Source: JAZRUF01 sp045636205
Lineage (GTDB): Bacteria > Bacillota > Clostridia > Oscillospirales > JAAYXM01
DNA length: 39,144 nucleotides
Direction: 5' to 3'
Assembly: GCA_045636205.1 (NCBI GenBank)
Contig: JAZTXE010000010.1
Coordinates: forward strand, 1 to 39,144
Shown one piece after another: positions 23,904-32,744 of the stretch; the stretch's first letter is position 1; the number at the start of each line of letters is the position of its first letter. The translations under genes and the position numbers were made by a program. Under the pieces are notes generated by a model, which worked only from the letters and a program-made list of their open reading frames with translations, ran no database searches and was not told the DNA's origin.

Positions 23904-25121
23904 ATGTCCAATACAAACAAAAGCTGGCATGAGAGATTACACAATACCATGCCGCACGGTTCGAGTACAACATCAAAGAACCCGACGTTCTTACCTGAAG
24001 AGCCTGAGGTAATTGCAAAAGGTAAAGGTTGCCGTGTATGGGATGACAAGGGCAGAGAGTTTATCGATTTTCGAAACAGCTTAGGCCCGATTACCCTCGG
24101 CTACTGCTATCCGGAAGTCGATGAGGCGATAAAGGCTCAGATGGAAAACGGTATTATCTTCGGTCATCCTACCGCACTTGAGGCAGAAGTAAGCGAAATG
24201 CTCTGCGAGCGCATCCCGTGCGCTGAGCAGGCACGCTTCTTAAAGACAGGCGGTGAGGCTTGCTCTGCAGCGATTTACATTGCACGTGCATATACCGGCA
24301 AAGACCACATCATTCAGATAGGCTACAACGGCTGGCTCAATACCTTGGGTGTTGGCGCACGTATTCTCCCGACTCAGACTTCCATGGCAAAACCTGGTGT
24401 TCCTGCTGCGGTAAGCGCTCTCTACCATCCGGTAGGATGGAACAACACCGAGGGCGTAGCGCAGCTTTTCGAGGAGTATAAGGGAAATATTGCAGCGGTT
24501 ATCGTTTCAGCTGATTATGTTAATTTTGAAGCAGGTAAGACATTCTATCCGTGGCTTCGAGAGATTACGAAGAAAAACGATGCTCTGCTTATCTATGATG
24601 AAATCGTAACCGGATTCCGCGTAGCTTTGGGCGGTGTTCAGGAGTACTTCGGAGTAAAACCTGACTTGTGCGTATTTGCAAAGGGTATTGCGAACGGTAT
24701 GCCGCTTTCTGTTTATGCGGGTTCTCGCGAGGTTATGAAAACCTGCGAAATGCCGGGCTTTAGCGTATCATCTACCTATGGCGGAGAAACGCTGTCCCTT
24801 GCTGCATGCCGTGCAGTAATGCAGGTGCATGCAAGGCATGACGTTGTTGGTCATATCTGGAACGAAGGCAATTTCGTTTGGGACGAGTTTAACAAGCTCA
24901 TGGACGAGAAGGGTGTTCCTGTACATATGCACGGTGTTGCTCCGTGTAAGGCTCTGCGCATGGATGAGGGTGCACCTGCAGACATGACGGAGAGATTCTA
25001 TAAAGCAGCATATCGAAACGGCGTATCCCTCTACGCAACATCGTATGTAAACTTCAGCCATAAGCATGAGGACTTGGTCGAAGTGCTGCAGCGCTTAAGC
25101 CGCGCGGCAGATGAACTTTAA
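23904..25121 (+). CDS. Class III PLP aminotransferase, glutamate-1-semialdehyde aminomutase-like
   Basis: The protein has 405 residues from the ATG at 23904, selected because AGGAGGT at 23891-23897 precedes it and a promoter lies at 23835-23863. PLP-binding features are YDEIVTGFRVALGG and the Schiff-base lysine in CVFAKGIANGMPLS. The sequence LKTGGEACSAAIYIARAYTG is typical of class III aminotransferases. It resembles glutamate-1-semialdehyde 2,1-aminomutase, but no other tetrapyrrole genes except hemZ are nearby, so a transaminase or aminomutase on another substrate is as likely. Codon choice suggests high expression. A strong terminator follows. Confidence 0.85.
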   Translation: MSNTNKSWHERLHNTMPHGSSTTSKNPTFLPEEPEVIAKGKGCRVWDDKGREFIDFRNSLGPITLGYCYPEVDEAIKAQMENGIIFGHPTALEAEVSEMLCERIPCAEQARFLKTGGEACSAAIYIARAYTGKDHIIQIGYNGWLNTLGVGARILPTQTSMAKPGVPAAVSALYHPVGWNNTEGVAQLFEEYKGNIAAVIVSADYVNFEAGKTFYPWLREITKKNDALLIYDEIVTGFRVALGGVQEYFGVKPDLCVFAKGIANGMPLSVYAGSREVMKTCEMPGFSVSSTYGGETLSLAACRAVMQVHARHDVVGHIWNEGNFVWDEFNKLMDEKGVPVHMHGVAPCKALRMDEGAPADMTERFYKAAYRNGVSLYATSYVNFSHKHEDLVEVLQRLSRAADEL

Positions 25122-25131
25122 AATAAGATTT

Positions 25132-25168
25132 AACCGGTCATCGCAAAACTTGCGATGACCGGTTTTTA
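25132..25168. terminator. Strong terminator between aminotransferase and orphan gene
   Basis: A perfect 13-bp stem (ACCGGTCATCGCA at 25133-25145 with TGCGATGACCGGT at 25151-25163) is followed by TTTT. It terminates the plus-strand aminotransferase gene and, sitting between convergent genes, may also stop transcription from the minus-strand gene at 25191. Confidence 0.9.
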
Positions 25169-25190
25169 CGTGTGTGGAATTGATACACGT

Positions 25191-25562
25191 TTAAAATGAA
25201 GTCTGTTCTGTGATGTTATGGCCGTGATGCGATACAAGCTTGCTTCTTGTGCGTTTTACAAAGTTTGAAGGAACTTCTAATTCAAGGCATACATCATTTG
25301 AAACTACATCTCCAAAAAGATGCTCATGCGTGGGATTTACGCTGTTTGTAAGAAGTGGGAGAGGTGCTATACTGTGATTGTTCGGGTCTGCCCGATGAGC
25401 GGAATATATCGGCGCCATATAAAAGATGTCATGCTCATGCTTGTAATTGTCTACCTTGCGTGAGGTGTAGTGCAGAATAGGAATATTGTCACGGTGCATT
25501 GAGATAAGTGCAAGCTCTGCCGCATCCGGGCTTTCAAAAACTGCGGAAATTGCCTTTTTCAT
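25191..25562 (-). CDS. Conserved-looking protein of unknown function
   Basis: The predicted protein has 123 residues. I do not recognise it with confidence. The N-terminus (MKKAISAVFESPDAAELAL) suggests a ferredoxin-like or stress-protein-like beta-alpha start. The middle is rich in His, Tyr and Asn (HYTSRKVDNYKHEHD, then SAHRADPNNHS and NPTHEH), so metal binding is possible. The C-terminus ends in SHHGHNITEQTSF. There is no signal peptide or membrane segment. AAAGGATG precedes the ATG on the minus strand. It is a lone minus-strand gene facing the aminotransferase, with a shared terminator between them. Confidence 0.65.
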   Translation of the reverse strand: MKKAISAVFESPDAAELALISMHRDNIPILHYTSRKVDNYKHEHDIFYMAPIYSAHRADPNNHSIAPLPLLTNSVNPTHEHLFGDVVSNDVCLELEVPSNFVKRTRSKLVSHHGHNITEQTSF

Positions 25563-25681
25563 ATAAAATCATCCTTTGGTTGACTGAGTATCATTCCGTC
25601 AACAATCATAGCTTGTGCAAAAACGGGCAATATATTTAGGTAAATAATACTTAAATTCAGGCAAAAAAGCTAATGTTTACA

Positions 25682-25710
25682 TTGCAATTTTGCGACAAAA
25701 ATGGTATAAT
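25682..25710 (+). promoter_or_regulatory. Extended -10 promoter before DUF951 gene
   Basis: TTGCAA at 25682-25687 and a perfect TATAAT at 25705-25710 are separated by 17 bp, with TGG before the -10. Transcription would start near 25717 and would serve the DUF951-udp-XRE series. The same TGGTATAAT form occurs at 5325-5333. Confidence 0.7.
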
Positions 25711-25743
25711 ATTTTTTAATAATTATAATGGGGATGAATAGCT

Positions 25744-25935
25744 ATGGATATACAAGTCGGCGACGTTCTCGAAATGAAAAAACAGCATCCCTGCGGGAAT
25801 AAATGCTGGGAAGTATTGCGGACTGGTATGGATTTCAAGCTTAAATGCCAAGGCTGTGGGCATCAGGTTATGCTTGCGCGCCATAAATGCGAAAAAAACA
25901 TAAAAAAAATCATCAGAAACGGGCAGGTGCTGTAA
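25744..25935 (+). CDS. DUF951 family protein
   Basis: The 63-residue protein matches the small DUF951 family of Firmicutes: DVLEMKKQHPCGNKCWEVLR, then LKCQGCGHQVMLARHKCEKN. Four to five cysteines in the HPCG, KCW, KCQGCG and KCEK segments suggest a zinc-ribbon-like fold. The family is widespread in Clostridia and Bacilli, often near S6 or GTPase genes, with no settled function. Here it leads directly into uridine phosphorylase with 1 nt between stop and start. Confidence 0.85.
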   Translation: MDIQVGDVLEMKKQHPCGNKCWEVLRTGMDFKLKCQGCGHQVMLARHKCEKNIKKIIRNGQVL

Positions 25936-25936
25936 T

Positions 25937-26713
25937 ATGCTAAGTGAACATAAGAGTCAGTATCATATCGGATGCTTGCCGGGTGATGTGGGAAAATACT
26001 GTATTTTACCGGGCGACCCCGGGCGATGCGAGCAAATTGCTAAATGTTTTGATAATGCGAAAAAAATTGCTCAAAACCGCGAGTTTGTGACATATACAGG
26101 CGAGCTTGACGGTGTTCCGGTGTCGGTTACATCTACCGGCATAGGTGGTCCGAGTGCAGCTATTGCGATGGAGGAGCTTGCCGCAATAGGCGCGGATACA
26201 TTTATACGCGTAGGTACTTGCGGTGGCATAGCGCTTGACGTTTGCTCAGGCGATGCAGTGATAGCTACCGGCGCAGTGCGCGCGGAGGGCACAAGTCGGG
26301 AATATGCCCCGATAGAGTTTCCGGCGGTGTCGGATTTTGGGATTGCCAATGCGCTTGCAGATGCGGCGGGCAGATTGGGTATAAAGTGGCATGCGGGTGT
26401 AGTCCAGTGCAAGGATTCATTTTATGGGCAGCATTCTCCGGATAGGATGCCGGTGTCATATGAGCTTAATGACAAGTGGCAGGCATGGAAACGCTTGGGA
26501 GTTTTAGCAAGTGAGATGGAGTCTGCGGCACTATTTACGGTGGCGGCTGCGATTAATGTGCGTTGCGGTGCGGTTTTCCATACGGTATGGAACCAGGAAA
26601 GATATGCAGCAGGGTACAGAGAAGAGGAAAGCCATGATACGCAAAGTGCGATAGATATAGCGATTGAGGCACTTCGCGAGATAATAAGATGCGATGTAAG
26701 GAGGCAAAAATAA
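25937..26713 (+). CDS. udp: Uridine phosphorylase family nucleoside phosphorylase
   Basis: The 258-residue protein has the NP-1 family layout of hexameric uridine phosphorylases: YCILPGDPGRCEQIAKCFD at the N-terminus, VSVTSTGIGGPSAAIAMEEL, FIRVGTCGGIALDV with the phosphate-binding Arg, and ASEMESAALFTVAA with the ribose-binding Met-Glu. It splits uridine to uracil and ribose 1-phosphate. GGGCAGG before the start lies within the end of the DUF951 gene. Its TAA stop overlaps the next ATG (TAATG), which suggests coupled translation with the XRE-cupin regulator. Confidence 0.9.
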   Translation: MLSEHKSQYHIGCLPGDVGKYCILPGDPGRCEQIAKCFDNAKKIAQNREFVTYTGELDGVPVSVTSTGIGGPSAAIAMEELAAIGADTFIRVGTCGGIALDVCSGDAVIATGAVRAEGTSREYAPIEFPAVSDFGIANALADAAGRLGIKWHAGVVQCKDSFYGQHSPDRMPVSYELNDKWQAWKRLGVLASEMESAALFTVAAAINVRCGAVFHTVWNQERYAAGYREEESHDTQSAIDIAIEALREIIRCDVRRQK

Positions 26714-27264
26714 TGAAAGACGGTTTAAAAGAAATTGGTGCACGTATCCGTGAATTGCGCGATGTGTGCGGATATACATGTGAGGAGCTTGCACGCGAGC
26801 TTGGTCTTGAGCTTGAGGTTTATTGCGCATATGAGGAGAGCGGAGAGGATATTCCGATAAGCGTAATATATGAAATTGCAAATAAATTCGGTGTTGATTT
26901 TACCGAGATAATTACGGGTGTCGGCGGTAAGCTTGACACATATCATGTTGTAAAAAGCGGTGAGGGAAAACCGATTAACCGTGTGCCGGGATATAGATTT
27001 GAGGATTTGGCATTCAGATACCGCAACAAGATAATGCAGCCGCTTCTGGTTACACTTGACCCATCTGATAAGCCGGCTGAGCCGATTACTCATAAAGGTC
27101 AGGAGTTTAACATGGTGCTCGAGGGCTGCATTGCACTTTGTTTTGACGGGAAAGAGATAATTTTAAATAAGGGTGATTCAATTTATTTTAATCCTGAGCA
27201 CCCGCACAGTCAAAAATGCATTGGAAAAGAAAAAGCGCAGTTTTTGACTGTTATTGCAGAATAA
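26713..27264 (+). CDS. XRE-family regulator with C-terminal cupin
   Basis: The protein has 183 residues from the ATG at 26713 after TAAGGAGG; the longer frame from 26689 is not supported. The N-terminus is a helix-turn-helix (IGARIRELRDVCGYTCEELA, then LEVYCAYEESGEDIPIS). The C-terminus is a cupin barrel (GQEFNMVLEGCIALCFDGKE, then GDSIYFNPEHPHSQK). This PuuR/SinR-like design senses a small ligand in the cupin. It precedes the acyl-CoA synthetase gene by 16 bp, a frequent clostridial pair, and likely regulates it. Confidence 0.88.
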   Translation: MKDGLKEIGARIRELRDVCGYTCEELARELGLELEVYCAYEESGEDIPISVIYEIANKFGVDFTEIITGVGGKLDTYHVVKSGEGKPINRVPGYRFEDLAFRYRNKIMQPLLVTLDPSDKPAEPITHKGQEFNMVLEGCIALCFDGKEIILNKGDSIYFNPEHPHSQKCIGKEKAQFLTVIAE

Positions 27265-27280
27265 AAGGGAGGGGACAAAA

Positions 27281-28942
27281 GTGCTTCTTGAAAGATTTCT
27301 TCCGAGAATAGAATTTGACTCATATGAGGATTTTAAGAAAAATTACAGAGTAAATGTACCGGAAAACTTCAATTTCGGGTTTGACATTGTTGACGCATGG
27401 GCAGAACAGGAGCCGGAAAAACGTGCTCTGGTTTGGTGCGATGACCACGGCGGTGAAAAGGAGTTTACCTTTACTGACATCAAGCGTCTTTCAAACAAAA
27501 CCGCAAATTTCTTGAAGGATTTGGGGATTGGGAAGGGCGACGTTGTAATGCTCATCCTGCGCCGCAGATGGGAGTATTGGGTATGCGCAACCGCGTTACA
27601 TAAGCTGGGTGCAACTCTTATCCCGGGTTCGCTTCAGCTTACAAAGAAAGATATTGTCTACCGCGCAAACGCCGCAAACATAAAAGCTGTAATATGCGTA
27701 AACGATGACTTTGTAATAGATCAGGTAGAGAGCGCATGGGATGAAACCCCGAATCTCAAAAAACGTATCATGGTTGTTGATAAGCGTGACGGTTGGCTGT
27801 GCTTTGAAGATGAAATAGAAAAATATTCGGATGTTTTTGAGCGCCCGACAGGTGAGGATGCTACAAAGATTGATGATATTATGCTCGTCTACTTTACTTC
27901 GGGAACTACCGGAATGCCCAAAATGGTTCAGCATAATTTCTCATATCCGCTTGGGCATATTGTTACGGCCAAGTATTGGCAGCGTGTTCAGGAGAATAAG
28001 TTGCATATGAGCGTATCCGATTCTGGCTGGGCAAAGTTTGGATGGGGAAAGATTTACGGTCAGTGGATTTGTGGAGCGGTTATTTTTGCTTATGATATGG
28101 ACAAGTTTATCCCCTTAAAGCTTCTTGAGAAAATAACCGAGCATAAGGTAACCACGTTCTGCGCACCGCCCACCATGTTTCGCTTTATGCTGCAGGAGGA
28201 TGTTACGAAGTTTGATTTAAGCTGCATCAAGCACTGCTGCATCGCGGGTGAACCGCTTAATCCGGAGGTGTTCAAGAAATGGTACGAGGTTACCGGTCTT
28301 AAGCTGTGCGAGGGCTTTGGTCAGAGTGAGTCATCGGTAATTCTTGCAAACTTCCAGTGGTTTGACCCGATCCCCGGTTCGATGGGTAAGCCATCTCCGC
28401 TTTATGATATTGAGCTTGTCGATGCTGATGATAATCCGTGTGAGGACGGTGATGAGGGGTCGGTTGTAGTAATGGATGTTGCGCATAATCCGCCGGTAGG
28501 ATTGTTTACCGGTTATTATAAGGATGAGGACCTGACTCGTGCAAATCTTGGCGGAAAGTATTACGATACCGGCGATATTGCATGGAGAGACAGCAACGGT
28601 TACTACTGGTTCGTAGGAAGGAATGACGATGTTATAAAGTGCTCAGGATACCGAATTGGACCGTTTGAGGTTGAGAGTGCATTGATTGAGCATCCTGCGG
28701 TTGTAGAGTGTGCAATTACTGCAGCACCCGACCCGATTCGCGGTCAGGTGGTAAAGGCTACAGTAGTTCTTGCAAACGGCTACCAGGGAAGCGATGCGCT
28801 TGTAAAAGAGCTTCAGGATTACGTTAAAAAAGTAACTGCGCCCTACAAGTACCCGAGAATTATTGAGTTTGTAGATGAACTTCCGAAGACCTTGGGCGGA
28901 AAAATCAAACGTGCGGAAATCCGCAAGAAGGACCACGAATAA
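27281..28942 (+). CDS. AMP-forming acyl-CoA synthetase
   Basis: The protein has 553 residues from the GTG at 27281, chosen because GGGAGGGG sits 6 nt upstream. Adenylate-forming motifs are YFTSGTTGMPKMVQH (P-loop-like), EGFGQSES, YYDTGDIAWRD, the hinge GRNDDVIKCSGYRIGPFE and the catalytic lysine region LPKTLGGKIKR. The sequence resembles the medium-chain/acetyl-CoA-synthetase-like group found next to XRE-cupin regulators in Clostridia. It activates a carboxylic acid with ATP to the acyl-CoA; chain length or aromatic preference cannot be read. Confidence 0.9.
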   Translation: MLLERFLPRIEFDSYEDFKKNYRVNVPENFNFGFDIVDAWAEQEPEKRALVWCDDHGGEKEFTFTDIKRLSNKTANFLKDLGIGKGDVVMLILRRRWEYWVCATALHKLGATLIPGSLQLTKKDIVYRANAANIKAVICVNDDFVIDQVESAWDETPNLKKRIMVVDKRDGWLCFEDEIEKYSDVFERPTGEDATKIDDIMLVYFTSGTTGMPKMVQHNFSYPLGHIVTAKYWQRVQENKLHMSVSDSGWAKFGWGKIYGQWICGAVIFAYDMDKFIPLKLLEKITEHKVTTFCAPPTMFRFMLQEDVTKFDLSCIKHCCIAGEPLNPEVFKKWYEVTGLKLCEGFGQSESSVILANFQWFDPIPGSMGKPSPLYDIELVDADDNPCEDGDEGSVVVMDVAHNPPVGLFTGYYKDEDLTRANLGGKYYDTGDIAWRDSNGYYWFVGRNDDVIKCSGYRIGPFEVESALIEHPAVVECAITAAPDPIRGQVVKATVVLANGYQGSDALVKELQDYVKKVTAPYKYPRIIEFVDELPKTLGGKIKRAEIRKKDHE

Positions 28943-28971
28943 TACTTGATGCAAAGGGTAAGGTGGTAGAG

Positions 28972-29697
28972 ATGGATAAAAGAGTTGATATTTTCGGAAT
29001 AGGTTTTGACGATGTGACTCTGCCTGAGGCGGTTGGGCGCGCCATGGCGTTAACTGAAGCGGACGGAAATCACATGGTTGTAACGCCAAACTCTGAAATC
29101 GCTTATATGACCAAGGATGATTTAAAACTCAAGGATATTATAAACAAGGCAGACCTTGTTGTGCCGGACGGAATAGGAATAATTAAAGCCGCGAATATTC
29201 TCAAAACACCTATGAAGGGAAAGGTCGCGGGAATAGAGCTTGGCGAAGCGCTCATTGAGCGTTTGAGTAAAACCGAAAAAAGTATATTCCTTTTAGGTGC
29301 AAAGCCCGGTATTGCTCAAACCGCTGCGGATAATCTGGTTGAGAAATATCCCGGACTTGTCATTGCAGGCGTGCATGACGGCTACTTTAAGGACGATGCC
29401 GAGGTAATCGATGAGATAAATGCAAGTGGCGCTGAAATACTGTTCGTGTGCTTAGGTGCTCCCAAGCAGGAATATTGGATGGGTAAAAACTTTAACGAGC
29501 TTAACACAAAGCTGATGCTTGGACTCGGCGGTTCGTTGGATGTTTTTGCAGGCGAGGTTAAACGCGCACCTGAGTTTTGGATAAAGCTTGGGCTTGAGTG
29601 GTTTTACCGCCTTGCAAAGCAGCCGTCAAGAATCGGACGCATGATGGCACTGCCTAAATTTATTTTGGCAGTTAAAAAGTACGCGAAAAAGAAATAA
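28972..29697 (+). CDS. tagA: WecG/TagA/CpsF family glycosyltransferase
   Basis: The protein has 241 residues from the ATG at 28972, which AAGGTGG precedes at correct spacing; the in-frame GTG at 28963 lies within that site. Family features are VVTPNSEIAYM, VVPDGIGII, FLLGAKPGIA and FVCLGAPKQEYWM. TagA transfers N-acetylmannosamine to lipid-linked N-acetylglucosamine in wall teichoic acid assembly; WecG and CpsF members act on related polysaccharides. No other teichoic acid genes are nearby, so its exact product is inferred. Confidence 0.88.
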   Translation: MDKRVDIFGIGFDDVTLPEAVGRAMALTEADGNHMVVTPNSEIAYMTKDDLKLKDIINKADLVVPDGIGIIKAANILKTPMKGKVAGIELGEALIERLSKTEKSIFLLGAKPGIAQTAADNLVEKYPGLVIAGVHDGYFKDDAEVIDEINASGAEILFVCLGAPKQEYWMGKNFNELNTKLMLGLGGSLDVFAGEVKRAPEFWIKLGLEWFYRLAKQPSRIGRMMALPKFILAVKKYAKKK

Positions 29698-29718
29698 AAG
29701 GGAACGAGTGAATTTAAA

Positions 29719-30375
29719 ATGCCTGGCAAACTGATTGTTTTAGAGGGAACCGACGCATCGGGAAAATCCACGCAGTTTAAGCTTTTGTGCGATAGATTGC
29801 GTGAGGAAAAATGCGAGTTTAAAACGGTAACTTTTCCGAGATATAATGAGGATTCATCTGCGCTTATACGCATGTATTTAAACGGTGATTTCGGCAAAAA
29901 GCCTGATGATGTGAATGCCCATACCGCGTCTGTTTTTTTTGCGGTTGACAGATGTGCTTCATACTTAAGCGATTGGCGCGAGTATTATCAGTCGGGGGGG
30001 GTGCTCATACTTGACAGATACACTACGTCCAATGCCGTGCATCAGGGCGCTAAGATGAGTGCACAAAAAAGAGGTGAGTTCTTCAACTGGCTCTTTGATC
30101 TGGAGTACAATCTTTTGGGGCTTCCGGCACCTGACCACGTGTTCTTACTGGATATGCCGATATGCTGTGCGGCTGAGCTCTTAGCCCAGCGTGAAGGAAA
30201 GCAGATTGACATACACGAGCATGACATGGAATACCTGCAGCAATGTTATGAGTCTGCAGCTCAAGCGGCGGAAATGTTTTCTTGGCACAGCATAAAATGC
30301 ACGCAAAATAATCATATTAGAACTATTGAGGATATACATTCCGAGTTATATGCGCGTGTGCGAGAGGTTTTGTAG
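29719..30375 (+). CDS. tmk: Thymidylate kinase
   Basis: The 218-residue protein has the P-loop EGTDASGKSTQ at about residues 9-19, the TFPRYNEDSS segment, and the DRYTTSNAVHQGAK motif with the DRY substrate-binding element. It phosphorylates dTMP to dTDP for DNA synthesis. The LID region (LAQREGKQIDIHEHD) is of the clostridial type. It lies between tagA and the DUF2156 gene with short gaps. A second tmk elsewhere in the genome cannot be excluded. Confidence 0.92.
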   Translation: MPGKLIVLEGTDASGKSTQFKLLCDRLREEKCEFKTVTFPRYNEDSSALIRMYLNGDFGKKPDDVNAHTASVFFAVDRCASYLSDWREYYQSGGVLILDRYTTSNAVHQGAKMSAQKRGEFFNWLFDLEYNLLGLPAPDHVFLLDMPICCAAELLAQREGKQIDIHEHDMEYLQQCYESAAQAAEMFSWHSIKCTQNNHIRTIEDIHSELYARVREVL

Positions 30376-30394
30376 AAGGTAAGGGACGTTTAAC

Positions 30395-31300
30395 ATGATG
30401 CTTAATTTTGAGCCGGTTGATATTTCACACAGAGAGCGAGCAGGGAAATATCTGTGTTGCAAAAATGCCATACATGCAGAGGGCTCGTTTAATGCGTTGT
30501 ATGCATGGGCGAAGTTTTTTAATACACAACTGTGTTTTTATGAGGATTTTCTCTTTATACGTTCAGGCAAAGACGAGAATAATTTTTATCAAATGCCGAG
30601 GGGTGAGGGCGATCCTGTCCATGCAATAGAGCTTGTATGCAACGATGCAAAAGAGCGTGGTACGAAGCCTACGCTTATAAGCGTTACGGAGTGTATGCGT
30701 GAGCGTTTGGAAAATATTATGCCTGATGCATTTGAATTTTCTGAGGACCGCGACAGCTTCGATTATGTTTATAACGCAAAAGATTTGATTGAGCTTGCGG
30801 GAAGAACGTTTCATCAGAAGAGAAATAACGTGAATAAGTTTAAAAAATTTCTTGACGGCAGATATGAGTATCAAAACTTTACCTCGGACGATTTGGCAGA
30901 GGTATATGAGTTCCAGAAATACTGGCTTGAAAAAAACATAAACGATGATAACCGAGCCTCTCTTGAAGGCGAAATGACAGTGATAGAGAGAATATTTAAA
31001 AATTTCGATGAACTTGGTTATGTAGGCGGGCTTATCAGAGTCGATGAGAAGATTGCCGCATACAGTATAGGCTCTCGCTTGTGCAGCGATGCGTTTTTGG
31101 TGTCGGTAGAAAAAGCGGATATACAGTATCCCGGCATCTATCAGGCGATAAATCAGTTTTTCGCTGCGAGCCATTGCACGGACGTAAGATACATTAACCG
31201 TGAGGATGATGCGGGTTCTGAGGGATTGCGTAAAGCAAAGCTCTCATATCATCCTGAAATTCTGCTTACAAAATACAGAGCGGTTTGGAAAAGAGACTGA
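30395..31300 (+). CDS. DUF2156 (GNAT-like, LPG synthase C-terminal type) protein
   Basis: The 301-residue protein matches the soluble DUF2156 family, two GNAT-like folds related to the aminoacyl-transfer domain of MprF. It has the conserved AGRTFHQKRNNVNKFKK segment about halfway and the INREDDAGSEGLRKAKLSY segment near the end. Unlike MprF it has no membrane helices, so transfer of an amino acid to lipid is not expected; the role in Clostridia is unsettled. Two adjacent ATGs (30395 and 30398) follow AAGGGACG. A GNAT gene follows 2 nt after its stop. Confidence 0.82.
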   Translation: MMLNFEPVDISHRERAGKYLCCKNAIHAEGSFNALYAWAKFFNTQLCFYEDFLFIRSGKDENNFYQMPRGEGDPVHAIELVCNDAKERGTKPTLISVTECMRERLENIMPDAFEFSEDRDSFDYVYNAKDLIELAGRTFHQKRNNVNKFKKFLDGRYEYQNFTSDDLAEVYEFQKYWLEKNINDDNRASLEGEMTVIERIFKNFDELGYVGGLIRVDEKIAAYSIGSRLCSDAFLVSVEKADIQYPGIYQAINQFFAASHCTDVRYINREDDAGSEGLRKAKLSYHPEILLTKYRAVWKRD

Positions 31301-31302
31301 AC

Positions 31303-32157
31303 ATGGATAAATACTGCGTAAGACACGGCGAAGAGAACGACTTTGAAGAATTACGTGAGCTATGGGCGATATGTTTTCCGGAAGCTCCTGAATTTAACAT
31401 TTTTTTCTTTGAAAGAATGTATAATTACAGCGCGGTAAGGCTTATTTCATGCTCAGGGAAAATTGCCGCAGCGCTGTATGTTTTCCCATACTCGTTTGCA
31501 AAAGACGGTAAAGATGAGCTGAAAGGATATTATATTTACGGAGTAGGAACCCGTCCTGAAATGCGCGGGCGCGGACTTGCGGGAATTCTTTTGAATGAAA
31601 CGCTTAAAGAAGCGCGTGAGTGCGGTATGGATTTATGTATGCTGGTGCCGCAGAACGAAGGCCTATTCGCATTTTATGAGAAATTCGGATTTTCTCCTGC
31701 GTTTGGCATGCATGAAAAGATTTATCGCGCAAGCGGCAGTTTGGAAAAGAATGTACGCAAGGCATGCGCGGCGGATATAGAAAGTATAAGTTCTATATAT
31801 GAAGCGTATTTTGAGGATAAGCTTCATGTGAAGAGAACATATGAAGAATGGAAACTGCTTATTGAAGAGTTTGAGTTCTCAGGCGGCGGTATTTATCTGC
31901 TTGAAGAGTGCGGAAAGCTCGTCTGTTTCGGAACGTATGCCGAGGAGAATGGGAAAGCAACCGTAAGGGAAATTGCCGCAGAGGATGATAAATATGCGGA
32001 AGCATTGCTCGAAGGCATAGCAAGGGAAGAAGATAAAAGCGATATTAATATCTTCATGCCGTGCGGTGAGGTGTGTTGCGGAAGCGTTTACCCGCTCAGC
32101 CGGGCGGCAGGAGAGTTTGATTTTAAAAATGCTTATATGAATTTAATGCACAGCTGA
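31303..32157 (+). CDS. GNAT family N-acetyltransferase, Eis-like
   Basis: The protein has 284 residues from the ATG at 31303; a TTG at 31285 would overlap the previous gene and is less likely. The N-terminal half is a GNAT domain with the acetyl-CoA loop GTRPEMRGRGLAGILL and the later FAFYEKFGFSPAF. The C-terminal half is a second GNAT-like or Eis-type domain. It presumably moves an acetyl group to an amine, but the acceptor is unknown. It is tightly spaced behind the DUF2156 gene, so the two may act together. Confidence 0.85.
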   Translation: MDKYCVRHGEENDFEELRELWAICFPEAPEFNIFFFERMYNYSAVRLISCSGKIAAALYVFPYSFAKDGKDELKGYYIYGVGTRPEMRGRGLAGILLNETLKEARECGMDLCMLVPQNEGLFAFYEKFGFSPAFGMHEKIYRASGSLEKNVRKACAADIESISSIYEAYFEDKLHVKRTYEEWKLLIEEFEFSGGGIYLLEECGKLVCFGTYAEENGKATVREIAAEDDKYAEALLEGIAREEDKSDINIFMPCGEVCCGSVYPLSRAAGEFDFKNAYMNLMHS

Positions 32158-32180
32158 TATGGAAAGGTGAGTATTTAAAA

Positions 32181-32726
32181 ATGGTTTACGTTTTGGTTGT
32201 TGACGGTTTTGAAGAAACTGAGCTTATTGTGCCTGTTGATATACTCAGGCGCGGAGGGGCTGACGTAAAGCTCGTCGGCGTGCACGGCAGCGAGGCGCGC
32301 AGCACACGCGGAATAACTGTAAAGACGGATATTTGTCTTGATGACTTGATAATATATGAAATGGATATGCTTGTACTCCCAGGCGGTCAGCCCGGTGTTG
32401 ATAACCTGTGGGCTGATGAGCGTGTCAGATTACTTGTAAAGCAGGCGGCTGCCGCGGGGAAGGTTGTTGGAGCTATTTGCGCCGCGCCCATGATTTTGGG
32501 AAGACTTGGTCTGCTTGATGGCAAAAAGGCGGTGTGCTATCCGGGGTGCGAAGGCGATTTAAAAGGTGCGCAGATTTCGGAAAAGTCCGGATGTGTAGCT
32601 GACGGTGCGTTTATAACTGCTAAAGGTGCAGGAGCTGCATTCCAGTTCGGATTTTCGCTTCTTTCAGCACTCAAGGGCAAAGCTATTGCCGATGACGTAG
32701 CTGCGGAAATTCAATATAAAAAATAA
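32181..32726 (+). CDS. DJ-1/PfpI family protein
   Basis: The 181-residue protein has the DJ-1 layout: VYVLVVDGFEETELIVP with the conserved Glu, MLVLPGGQPGVDNL, and the nucleophile elbow VGAICAAPMILGRLGLL with the reactive cysteine. Family members act as glyoxalase III, protein or nucleotide deglycases, or stress chaperones; clostridial ThiJ-like proteins of this length are mostly untested. It precedes the 5-FTHF cyclo-ligase gene. Confidence 0.9.
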   Translation: MVYVLVVDGFEETELIVPVDILRRGGADVKLVGVHGSEARSTRGITVKTDICLDDLIIYEMDMLVLPGGQPGVDNLWADERVRLLVKQAAAAGKVVGAICAAPMILGRLGLLDGKKAVCYPGCEGDLKGAQISEKSGCVADGAFITAKGAGAAFQFGFSLLSALKGKAIADDVAAEIQYKK

Positions 32727-32744
32727 AATTTGCGGGTGGTTTAA

